Assembly: GCA_040507895.1 (NCBI GenBank)
Contig: JBEVNX010000066.1
Coordinates: forward strand, 1-31,516
Direction: 5' to 3'
Length of the DNA stretch: 31,516 nucleotides
DNA from: JBEVNX01 sp040507895
GTDB lineage: Bacteria > Desulfobacterota > Binatia > JACPRU01
Shown: positions 25,450 to 31,516 of the stretch, in pieces
How the letters are laid out: the number at the start of each line of letters is the position of its first letter
How positions within the stretch are numbered: position 1 is the stretch's first letter
The notes under the pieces: model-generated
What the model saw: the letters and a program-made list of their open reading frames with translations, nothing else
The model's database searches: none
Told to the model about the DNA's origin: nothing
Translations under genes and position numbers: made by a program

Positions 25450-26700
25450 ATGGTGCGAGACAGTGCGGAACGGAGGGGCCGTGCGCCGTCGATGCGCGCC
25501 GCACGCCGCGTGTCGGCGTCCACTGCGAGAAGCACCTGCGCCATTCTCGTCGAGCGCGCCAGGGCCTTGCACCCGCTGCTGTCCCGCAATGCGGCCGCGA
25601 CCGACCGCGAGCGCCGAATCCCTGAAGAGAACATCGACGCGCTCGCCGAGGCCGGGCTACTGAGCCTCGGCATTCCAGAACGGTTCGGGGGCCTGGAGGC
25701 GCCCATCCGCACGCAGCTCGAGGTGAGCGCGGCGCTCGGCGAAGCCTGCGGCTCGACGGGCTGGGTGGCGCAGAACATCAACGCGGCAGAGGTGGTCGCC
25801 GGTATGTTCGCCGACCGCGCCCAGCAGGAGGTCTGGGGCGAGAACCCCCGCGCGCGCGTTGTCGGCTCGCAGGCTCCGACCGATGACGTCAGGCGTGTAG
25901 ACGGCGGCTGGGAGATCAGCGGTCGTTGGCCGTGGCTCTCGGGTTCCTACCATGCCGACTGGGCGTTTTTAGGCTTCCCGCTGACAGGATCTCCGGGGGA
26001 GCGCCGCGCTCCCGCTTTCGGTCTCGTTCCCTTGTCGGCGGGACGGATCGAGGACACTTGGTTCGTGACCGGCATGCGGGGAACCTGCAGCAACACGCTC
26101 GTGCTGGAGAAGGTCTTCGTACCGGACCATCGCGTCTTGGAGGCACTCTCGGCTCTCGAGGGAAAGGTCCCCACCGAGCACGTGGACGAGGCGCTGTATC
26201 AATCTGCGCTCGGCCCGGTTCTGATTCTCATCCTCGTCGGATCGCAGATCGGGCTCGCGCGGGCGGCGCTTTCGATCGTGCGCGAGAAGGCGCCGAAGAG
26301 GGCCATCAGCTACACGTCGTATGCTTCACAGAGCGAGTCGGTCGGCTTTCAGATCCAGGTCGGCGAGGCCGCGGTGCAGATCGAGGCCGCTCGCCTACTC
26401 GCGCTCGATGCGGCGGACCGCATCGATCAAGCGGCCCGGGCGGGAGAGCGCATGCCCTATGACGAGCGGGTGCGCGTGCGCACCGAGGCGGCTTGGGTGT
26501 GCCGCCAGCTCAGGCGCGCCGTCGGTGACCTCGTAGACGCTCACGGGGCGTCTACGTTCGCCGAGGCCAACCCGCTGCAGCGCGTCTGGCGCGATCTCAA
26601 CGCGGCGGCCCGGCATGCCATGCTCACCACCCAGGTCGGTTTCGAACTCTTGGGTAAGGAGCTGCTCGGGCGCGACGAGCGGATCTCTGCGCTGATTTAG
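25450..26700 (+). CDS. Acyl-CoA dehydrogenase family protein, type 2 C-terminal domain (HsaA/DszC-like flavin monooxygenase or dehydrogenase)
   Basis: A 416-residue acyl-CoA-dehydrogenase-fold flavoprotein. The N-terminal helical domain (ERRIPEENIDALAEAGLLSLGIPERFGGLEAP), middle beta domain (WEISGRWPWLSGSYHADWAFLGFPL, then IEDTWFVTGMRGTCSNTLVLEKVFVPDHRVL) and C-terminal four-helix bundle are evident. The WFVTGMRGTCSNT pattern is typical of the type 2 branch, which includes two-component flavin monooxygenases (HsaA, DszC and indole-acetate monooxygenase types) as well as dehydrogenases, so the reaction is uncertain; no flavin reductase gene is adjacent. The first 45 residues are Arg/Ser-rich and atypical. 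AAGGA lies upstream of the ATG at 25450; the frame is open to 25030, but that stretch holds the divergent promoters. It is read divergently from the aromatic operon and probably co-regulated. Confidence 0.88.
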   Translation: MVRDSAERRGRAPSMRAARRVSASTARSTCAILVERARALHPLLSRNAAATDRERRIPEENIDALAEAGLLSLGIPERFGGLEAPIRTQLEVSAALGEACGSTGWVAQNINAAEVVAGMFADRAQQEVWGENPRARVVGSQAPTDDVRRVDGGWEISGRWPWLSGSYHADWAFLGFPLTGSPGERRAPAFGLVPLSAGRIEDTWFVTGMRGTCSNTLVLEKVFVPDHRVLEALSALEGKVPTEHVDEALYQSALGPVLILILVGSQIGLARAALSIVREKAPKRAISYTSYASQSESVGFQIQVGEAAVQIEAARLLALDAADRIDQAARAGERMPYDERVRVRTEAAWVCRQLRRAVGDLVDAHGASTFAEANPLQRVWRDLNAAARHAMLTTQVGFELLGKELLGRDERISALI

Positions 26701-26747
26701 CAAGAAGAGAGCGTTTCCATCCGCCCGCGTGCCCGACGGCGAGTGAC

Positions 26748-26798
26748 GTTTCGCCGACGCGATTGCGCTCGATCACCGTCAGCTCGTGCGAAAGATCG
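26748..26798 (-). pseudogene. Remnant of an FAD-monooxygenase N-terminus (partial copy of the 22930-25296 gene)
   Basis: This stretch aligns with 25181-25231 of the bifunctional monooxygenase gene with 46 of 51 identities by my count, including 33 consecutive identical bases (26759-26791 and 25192-25224). In the matching minus-strand frame it encodes RDLSHELTVIERNRVGET, against RDPSHELTVIERNRPGDT in the intact enzyme. Similarity fades on both sides, with only weak resemblance to about 26830 toward the FAD-loop region. There is no start codon or full domain, so it is a decayed fragment in the 154-base gap between the convergent dehydrogenase and etfA genes. Confidence 0.75.
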
Positions 26799-26854
26799 CG
26801 TTCCAGAGCACCGCGCAGAGCCAGCTGCCCGCCGCGGAGGAAGGGCTAGAGCGG

Positions 26855-27823
26855 CTAGTGCTTGAGCTTCTTCACCTCTTCGGTCAGCTCCGGCACCGCC
26901 TTGAAGAGGTCCGCGACGAGACCGTAGTCGGCCACTTGGAAGATCGGCGCCTCGGGGTCCTTGTTCACGGCGACGATCGTCTTCGAATCTTTCATGCCGG
27001 CGAGGTGCTGGATCGCTCCCGAGATACCGACGGCGATGTAGAGCGTGGGGGCCACGACTTTCCCGGTCTGGCCGACTTGCAAGTCGTTCGGCACGAAGCC
27101 CGCGTCCACCGCGGCGCGGCTTGCGCCCATCGCGGCGCCCAGCACCTCGCAGAGGGGCTCGAGGTACGTCGTGAAGTTCTCGCCGTTCTTGAGGCCGCGC
27201 CCGCCCGATACGACGATCGAGGCTTCGGTCAGCACCGGGCGGTCGGACTTCGTCTCGTTGAAGGCCACGAACTTGGCCTTCCCCTTGGCCGGGTCGAGGC
27301 TGATGGAGAGCTTCTCGACCTCGCCAGCGCCCTCCTTCTTCGCGGCGTCGAACGCGGTGGCCCGTATCGATGCGACGCGTGGTGAGCCTTCGAGCTTCAC
27401 GGTAGCGATGACGTTGCCTGCATACATCGGCCGCGTCAGCGTTCCGTCCTCGTTGAAGTGGACGACGTCCGACGCCATACCCGCGCCGAGTCGCGCCGCG
27501 ACCCGAGGGAGCAGGTCCTTGCCGATCGCGGTCGACGTGGCGACCAATAGGTCGATTGTCTTCTGCTTCATCACGTCCGCGAGCACCTCGGTGTAGGCAT
27601 CCGCCACGTAGTGCTCGAGCGCGTCCCCATCGACGACGAAGACCTTCCTCACTCCATAGCTCGCGGTCTCGGTGCCGAGCGCGTCGACGCCCTTGCCGAG
27701 CACCACCGCGTGGCACGCTCCGCCGATGCGGCTCGCCGCCTGCCGGCCGGCCTCGATCGCGGCGAGCGTCGTCTTCGGCAGCTTGCCTTTGACGTGCTCT
27801 GCGAAAACCAGAACGTCACCCAT
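26855..27823 (-). CDS. etfA: Electron transfer flavoprotein subunit alpha
   Basis: FAD-binding subunit of the heterodimeric ETF that collects electrons from acyl-CoA dehydrogenases. The 322-residue length is standard. The C-terminal FAD domain is unmistakable: VVSGGRGLKNGENF, LGAAMGASRAAVDAGF, VGQTGKVVAPTLYIAVGISGAIQHLAGMKDSKTIVAVNKDPEAPIFQVADYGLVAD. The N-terminal domain (DVLVFAEHVKGKLPKTTLAAIEAGRQAA) matches the family. The ATG at 27823 is preceded by AGGAG, 27 bases after the etfB stop. The likely electron acceptor is the EtfD-type membrane protein encoded at 11456-13531, not an adjacent gene. The typical beta-alpha order and the absence of fixB-type extensions favour ordinary, non-bifurcating acyl-CoA oxidation, though this is inference. 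Confidence 0.97.
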   Translation of the reverse strand: MGDVLVFAEHVKGKLPKTTLAAIEAGRQAASRIGGACHAVVLGKGVDALGTETASYGVRKVFVVDGDALEHYVADAYTEVLADVMKQKTIDLLVATSTAIGKDLLPRVAARLGAGMASDVVHFNEDGTLTRPMYAGNVIATVKLEGSPRVASIRATAFDAAKKEGAGEVEKLSISLDPAKGKAKFVAFNETKSDRPVLTEASIVVSGGRGLKNGENFTTYLEPLCEVLGAAMGASRAAVDAGFVPNDLQVGQTGKVVAPTLYIAVGISGAIQHLAGMKDSKTIVAVNKDPEAPIFQVADYGLVADLFKAVPELTEEVKKLKH

Positions 27824-27850
27824 CGATTCGTCTCCTGCTTGCGGGGAGCC

Positions 27851-28606
27851 TCAGATGACCTTGGCCTCGGAGTGAAGCAGCTGGACCAGCTCCTGCACGC
27901 TCGCGACCTTGCGCCCGCCCTGTCGCTTCAGCGGTGGCTCCATCTTGAGCACCTTGAGTCGCGGGGTCGTATCCACGCCGAGGTCGCCGATCGGGATCTC
28001 CTTCAGCTCTTTCTTGCGGGCCTTCATGATCCCGGGCAGCGATGCGTAGCGCGGCTCGTTCAGCCGCAGGTCCGCTGTGATCACCGCGGGCAACGGCATA
28101 GAGAGCACCTCGAGGCCGCCGTCCACCTCGCGAGTCACCTGCGCGCTCTTCTGATCGGCGGCCAGTTCCACCTTCGAGGCGAACGTCGCCTGCGGCCAGC
28201 TCAATAGGTCGGCGAGCATTTGGCCGGCCTGGTTCGAGTCGGCGTCGATCGCCTGCTTGCCCATGAGCACGACGTCGGCCTTCTCGTCCGTGACGAGTTT
28301 GTGAAGCACCCGAGCGACGCCCAAGGAATCGAGCGCATCCTCGCTGACGACGAGGATGGCCCGGTCCGCTCCCATGGCGAGCCCGGTGCGGAGCTGCTCC
28401 GACGACGCCTTGGACCCGATGCCGATCAGCACCACCTCGCCGCCGCCGAGCTTCTCCTTGATGCGCAGCGCCTCCTCGATTGCGATCTCGTCGAACGGGT
28501 TGATCACCCACTTGAGGCCATCGGTGACGATGCCCGAGCCGTCGGGCTTCACCTTGATCGTCGAATTGGGATCGGGAACCCGTTTGGCGGGCACGAGAAT
28601 CTTCAC
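27851..28606 (-). CDS. etfB: Electron transfer flavoprotein subunit beta
   Basis: AMP-binding partner of EtfA in the cytoplasmic ETF. The 251-residue protein begins KILVPAKRVPDPNSTIKVKPDGSGI and carries DGLKWVINPFDEIAIEEALRIKE, the family signature GKQAIDADSNQAGQMLADLL, and the recognition-loop region LNEPRYASLPGIMKARKKELKEI, which docks onto dehydrogenases and has the lysines that are methylated in some species. The start is GTG at 28606, with GGGAGGAG eight bases upstream. It precedes etfA by 27 bases, forming a two-gene unit 119 bases downstream of the IclR gene. Confidence 0.97.
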   Translation of the reverse strand: MKILVPAKRVPDPNSTIKVKPDGSGIVTDGLKWVINPFDEIAIEEALRIKEKLGGGEVVLIGIGSKASSEQLRTGLAMGADRAILVVSEDALDSLGVARVLHKLVTDEKADVVLMGKQAIDADSNQAGQMLADLLSWPQATFASKVELAADQKSAQVTREVDGGLEVLSMPLPAVITADLRLNEPRYASLPGIMKARKKELKEIPIGDLGVDTTPRLKVLKMEPPLKRQGGRKVASVQELVQLLHSEAKVI

Positions 28607-28660
28607 CGCGTGACTCCTCCCTGTGGCGGATTATCGGCGCGGCTGCGCCAAAATTAGTTG

Positions 28661-28689
28661 CGATTAGCGCGTTTCCCCCACCGAATCAA
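28661..28689 (-). promoter_or_regulatory. Weak candidate promoter for etfBA
   Basis: TTGATT (28689-28684) and TAATCG (28666-28661) are 17 bases apart on the minus strand in the 119-base gap between the IclR gene and etfB. The -35 resembles consensus but the -10 is poor, so readthrough from iclR is equally possible. Confidence 0.25.
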
Positions 28690-28725
28690 TTGGCGACCGA
28701 GTGCGAAGGGCGCTCGGCGGTCGGC

Positions 28726-29502
28726 TTATTCGTGGAAGCCGAGCCGGAGCGAGAGGTCCTTTCCCGCCTTGACGACCAGGGGAACGATCTCCTTCTCGAT
28801 CCGCTCCCGGGACAAACGGTAGGCAGGGCCGGCCACCGAAAGCGCGCCGACCACGTTGCGGGTATAGTCGCGCACCGGCGCCGCCACCGCGCGCACGTCG
28901 CTCAGGTGCTCGCCGGCGTCGACCGCGAAGCCGCGCTCGACCACGCCCTTCAGGTGCTCGTTCAGGTCGCTCAAGTCGCTGATCGTCTCGTCCGTGAACT
29001 TTTCGAGGCTGCTCCCGAGAAGGTGGCGCAGCCCCTCCTCGGATTCGTAGGCGAGGAATACCTTGCCGACGGCCGTGGAATGCATCGGCAGCGCTTCGCC
29101 GACGCCGGAGGTGATGCGAACGGGAAGGTTCGACTCCACGACCGCGAGCGGCACGACGGCCGACCGGCGGGCCACGGCGACGTAGGTGTTCTCGCGACTG
29201 AGCCTCGCGACCTCCTCGAGGATCGGCCGTGCCTGGCGGAGGAGCCCCATCTGGTTCACGTAGGTCTGACCGAGCTGGAGGCAGCGAATACCGAGGCGAT
29301 AGTTCTCGGTCGCCTTGTTCTGCTCGATGTAGCCGCGCGACTCGAGCGTGGCGAGCAAGCGGAAGACGTTGTTCTTGTGGAGCTTCAGCCGCTTGCTGAG
29401 CTCCGTCACGCCGAGCTCGTCGAGCTCGGCGCAGAATTGTTCGAGAACGTCCAGGGCGTGAGCGACGGACTGGATGACGTAGTTTGTTTTCTCCCGCTGC
29501 AC
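28726..29502 (-). CDS. IclR family transcriptional regulator
   Basis: A 258-residue regulator with the IclR layout: an N-terminal winged helix (YVIQSVAHALDVLEQF, LGVTELSKRLKLHKNNVFRLLATLESRGYIEQN, about 8-70) and a C-terminal effector-binding GAF-like domain (VAVARRSAVVPLAVVESNLPVRITSGVGEALPMHSTAVGKVFLAY, GFAVDAGEHLSDVRAVAAPVRDYTRNVVGALSVAGPAYRL). I place the start at GTG 29502. An open frame extends to a TTG at 29565, but that TTG is the first half of a TTGACA promoter hexamer, so the upstream residues are untranslated. It lies between the second biotin carrier gene and etfBA; likely targets are acyl-CoA catabolic genes nearby, with the inducer unknown. Confidence 0.93.
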   Translation of the reverse strand: MQREKTNYVIQSVAHALDVLEQFCAELDELGVTELSKRLKLHKNNVFRLLATLESRGYIEQNKATENYRLGIRCLQLGQTYVNQMGLLRQARPILEEVARLSRENTYVAVARRSAVVPLAVVESNLPVRITSGVGEALPMHSTAVGKVFLAYESEEGLRHLLGSSLEKFTDETISDLSDLNEHLKGVVERGFAVDAGEHLSDVRAVAAPVRDYTRNVVGALSVAGPAYRLSRERIEKEIVPLVVKAGKDLSLRLGFHE

Positions 29503-29536
29503 GCGGTACCCCCAGCACGACTGCGAAAACCCCTGC

Positions 29537-29565
29537 ACGATAGAGGCTTCGGAGGCACCTGTCAA
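29537..29565 (-). promoter_or_regulatory. Near-consensus promoter of the IclR gene
   Basis: TTGACA (29565-29560), a 17-base spacer, then TATCGT (29542-29537) gives a perfect -35 and four of six -10 positions on the minus strand. Transcription would begin near 29530, about 28 bases before the GTG start at 29502. This supports iclR as a transcription unit separate from the carboxylase genes upstream. Confidence 0.65.
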
Positions 29566-29667
29566 ACTGCGTATTTACATCGTGAGATTAGCTAGTTGCG
29601 AGGAAGCCGACACATAAAAATTCGGCACTTGCGCTTCCGCCTCCTCGACTAACGGCGTTTGCGTCGC

Positions 29668-30162
29668 TCAGGTTTTTGGCTCGACGAGCACGAGGAGCTT
29701 GCCGGGTTCGACCATGTCGCCGGGCTTGACGTGAACGTCGCGGATCGTGCCGGCGATCTCTGCGGAGAGGACGTTCTCCATCTTCATCGCCTCGAGGATC
29801 AACAAGGGATCGCCGGGCTTCACCTCGTCGCCCGCTCGCGCGCTCACCTGCAGCACTTTGCCCGGCATCGGAGCGCGCGTCTCGGGATTCCCGTGCGCGG
29901 CAGCGGCACGCTTCGACTTTCCTCCGCCGCTCAGGTCGAAGTCGAAGCATTCGCCGCCGACGGCGACGCGGAGCCGGGCACCGGTCCTCTCGTACAAAAA
30001 GCGGACGGGACGACCGTCGACACGCACGGCGCCGCCCGACGAATCGATCGTGATCGGCACGATATCCGCTCGCCGCTCGCCGATCTGGGCAGCCTTCACG
30101 CCGCCGGAGCCTTCGACATCGACCTCGATGGCCTCGCCGCGATGGAAGAGTTGGACCTTCAT
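29668..30162 (-). CDS. Biotin carboxyl carrier protein of a second acyl-CoA carboxylase
   Basis: A 164-residue biotin carrier paired with the biotin carboxylase just upstream. The N-terminal half is beta-rich (KVQLFHRGEAIEVDVEG, AVRVDGRPVRFLYERTGARLRVAVGGECFDFDL), then a basic Ala-rich linker, then the biotinyl domain with MPGKVLQVSARAGDEVKPGDPLLILEAMKMENV; Lys127 is the predicted biotin site. Its ATG overlaps the biotin carboxylase TGA (ATGA), giving coupled synthesis at near-equal amounts. It parallels the carrier at 7270-7776 but is clearly diverged, so the two sets probably serve different acyl-CoA substrates. The cognate carboxyltransferase is presumably beyond the right edge. Confidence 0.93.
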   Translation of the reverse strand: MKVQLFHRGEAIEVDVEGSGGVKAAQIGERRADIVPITIDSSGGAVRVDGRPVRFLYERTGARLRVAVGGECFDFDLSGGGKSKRAAAAHGNPETRAPMPGKVLQVSARAGDEVKPGDPLLILEAMKMENVLSAEIAGTIRDVHVKPGDMVEPGKLLVLVEPKT

Positions 30163-31516
30163 GCCCGCCGGCCTCCGCTGCCCGGGCGCCAGGCACCGAG
30201 GGTCTCCCACGGGCCGGGGAGCCCGGCGGGGGTAGCGGCAGCGGCGGTGAGCGTCGGGGGCCCGCCCGCCACTAGATACGCGGCCAGCACGGCCGCCAGC
30301 TCGCGATGTCGAGACTCGCCGAAGCCGTCGGCGGCCATGCGCTCGATCAGCTGTGTGTCGATGGCAGCCTCGCGGAACTCGCGAAGCTCCATCAGCGAGC
30401 GAAGGAAGGTCAGGTTGTTCGGTGGACCGATGATCAGGAACTCCTCGAGCGCGGCGATCATGCGGCGGCGGGCGACCTCTCGATCCGCACCGTAGGCGAT
30501 CACTTTCGCGAGCATCGGATCGTAGTCGATGGTGACCCGCCCCCCCGCCCAGAGCGCAGAGTCGACGCGCACGCCGGGGCCGGAGGGCTCGGAGACGGCA
30601 ACGATGTCGCCGGCCTGCGGGAGGAATTTGTTCGCGGGGTCCTCCGCGTAGAGCCTGCACTCGATCGCGTGGCCGCGGAGCTGGACGTTTTCCTGTCGAA
30701 TCCCGAGGCTTGCTCCAGCCGCCACGAGGATCTGCTGCTGCACGAGGTCGACGCCGGTCACCATTTCGGTCACCGGGTGCTCCACCTGGAGCCGCGGATT
30801 GACCTCGAGGAAGTAGAAGCTCCGGTCAGGTGCGAGAAGGAACTCGACCGTGCCCGCATTCGCATAGTCGAGGGCGTGCGCCACCACCAGCGCCGCATCG
30901 GTGATCTTCCGCCGAAGCTCGTCGTCGACCGCTGCCGACGGAGCTTCCTCGACGACTTTCTGATGCCGGCGCTGCAGCGAGCATTCACGCTCGCCGAGGT
31001 GGATGCGGTGGCCGTGGCCATCCGCGAGGATCTGAACCTCGACGTGGCGGGGCCGCTCGACCAGGCGCTCGAGGAACACGCGGCCGTCGCCGAACGCTGC
31101 CGTTGCCTCGCGCTCCGCCGCCGCGAGCGCGGCGGGTAGCTCGGCCTCCTCGCGCACCACGCGCATTCCCTTGCCGCCGCCGCCGCCCGCCGCCTTGACG
31201 AGCAGCGGCAGACCCAGCGTGGCTGCCGCGCGCTGCGCCTCGCGCGATCCCGGGGACACCGACTCGAGCGCCGGCAAGACGGGGGCTCCCGCCTTGGCTG
31301 CCATCTGCCGCGCCCGGACCTTGTCTCCCGAAGCTTCGAGCGTCTCGGGGCTCGGGCCGATGAACTTCACGCCCGCCGCGGCGCAAGCACGTGCGAAGGC
31401 AGGGTTTTCCGAGAGGAAGCCGTATCCAGGGTGGATGGCGTCCGCGCCCGTTTGGCGCGCGGCGGCTATCACCTTGTCGACCGCCAGATAGCTCTCGCGC
31501 GCCGGCGGCGGCCCGA
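30159..31516 (-). CDS. Biotin carboxylase of a second acyl-CoA carboxylase (5' end beyond the window)
   Basis: The frame is open to the window edge and 452 codons including the stop are present; the N-terminal roughly 50-60 residues are missing. The first visible residues GPPPARESYLAVDKVIAAARQTGADAIHPGYGFLSEN continue the ATP-grasp fold, with KAAGGGGGKGMRVVREE, RHVEVQILADGHGHRIHLGERECSLQRRHQKVVEEAPS, and LEVNPRLQVEHPVTEMVTG. The protein ends after the biotin carboxylase domain with a Pro/Gly/Ala-rich tail and no biotinyl domain, which is the next gene. Position-specific features resemble methylcrotonyl-, geranyl- or acetyl/propionyl-CoA carboxylase alpha chains; substrate cannot be told without the carboxyltransferase. 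Confidence 0.95.
   Translation of the reverse strand, partial: GPPPARESYLAVDKVIAAARQTGADAIHPGYGFLSENPAFARACAAAGVKFIGPSPETLEASGDKVRARQMAAKAGAPVLPALESVSPGSREAQRAAATLGLPLLVKAAGGGGGKGMRVVREEAELPAALAAAEREATAAFGDGRVFLERLVERPRHVEVQILADGHGHRIHLGERECSLQRRHQKVVEEAPSAAVDDELRRKITDAALVVAHALDYANAGTVEFLLAPDRSFYFLEVNPRLQVEHPVTEMVTGVDLVQQQILVAAGASLGIRQENVQLRGHAIECRLYAEDPANKFLPQAGDIVAVSEPSGPGVRVDSALWAGGRVTIDYDPMLAKVIAYGADREVARRRMIAALEEFLIIGPPNNLTFLRSLMELREFREAAIDTQLIERMAADGFGESRHRELAAVLAAYLVAGGPPTLTAAAATPAGLPGPWETLGAWRPGSGGRRA

Noticed and set aside
26697..27716. 339-codon open frame on the minus strand over etfA
   Set aside because: Frame-shifted shadow of etfA, with Arg-rich composition; it is only of interest because its end passes through the monooxygenase remnant.

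Overview
This is a GC-rich bacterial chromosome segment that is almost fully coding. No gap between genes reaches 300 bases; the largest are about 150-180 bases (17601-17778, 29503-29667, 25297-25449, 26701-26854). I saw no rRNA, tRNA, CRISPR array, insertion sequence or phage gene. The mix suggests an acyl-CoA-degrading, respiring, probably uncultured bacterium. Supporting features are methylmalonyl-CoA mutase, two biotin-dependent carboxylases with separate biotin carriers, ETF with an EtfD-type quinone reductase, and a secreted protein with a TPTPT-type linker. A Binatota-, Methylomirabilota- or Desulfobacterota/Myxococcota-like lineage is my inference, not something the sequence proves.

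Region 1 (1-11443, minus strand). A tightly packed run reads from a propionyl-CoA-carboxylase-like carboxyltransferase (9332-10882) through biotin carboxylase and biotin carrier to a fused transhydrogenase membrane/NADP subunit. It continues to N-carbamoylputrescine amidase and agmatine deiminase, then after a 131-base gap a tautomerase. Next come a large ATPase/winged-helix/class III cyclase regulator and the start of methylmalonyl-CoA mutase, which runs off the left edge. Carboxylase plus mutase give the propionyl-CoA to succinyl-CoA route; the two agu genes turn agmatine into putrescine. A DUF192 lipoprotein lies upstream of the carboxylase run.

Region 2 (11456-18561). A plus-strand EtfD-like membrane iron-sulfur protein would pass ETF electrons to quinone. 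Convergent to it is a translationally coupled minus-strand set of four exported proteins of unknown joint function (13542-17600), including a zinc phospholipase C/S1-P1 nuclease-like protein. A stand-alone crotonase follows.

Region 3 (18705-26700) is the most distinctive. It is a catabolic operon for a CoA-dependent 'hybrid' aerobic route for 2-aminobenzoate (anthranilate) or a close analogue: a bifunctional FAD monooxygenase/Old Yellow Enzyme reductase, an SDR, a MarR regulator, a crotonase, an aminobenzoate-CoA-ligase-like enzyme and a Rid-family protein. A divergent acyl-CoA-dehydrogenase/flavin-monooxygenase-like gene is read from the other side of a compact intergenic region holding two convincing promoters and two inverted repeats.

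Region 4 (26701-31516, minus strand). A short decayed copy of the monooxygenase N-terminus lies beside etfA. Then come etfA and etfB, an IclR regulator with a near-consensus promoter, and a second biotin carrier/biotin carboxylase pair that runs off the right edge. Together the window links CoA-activated aromatic and branched/odd-chain acid breakdown to ETF-based respiration.
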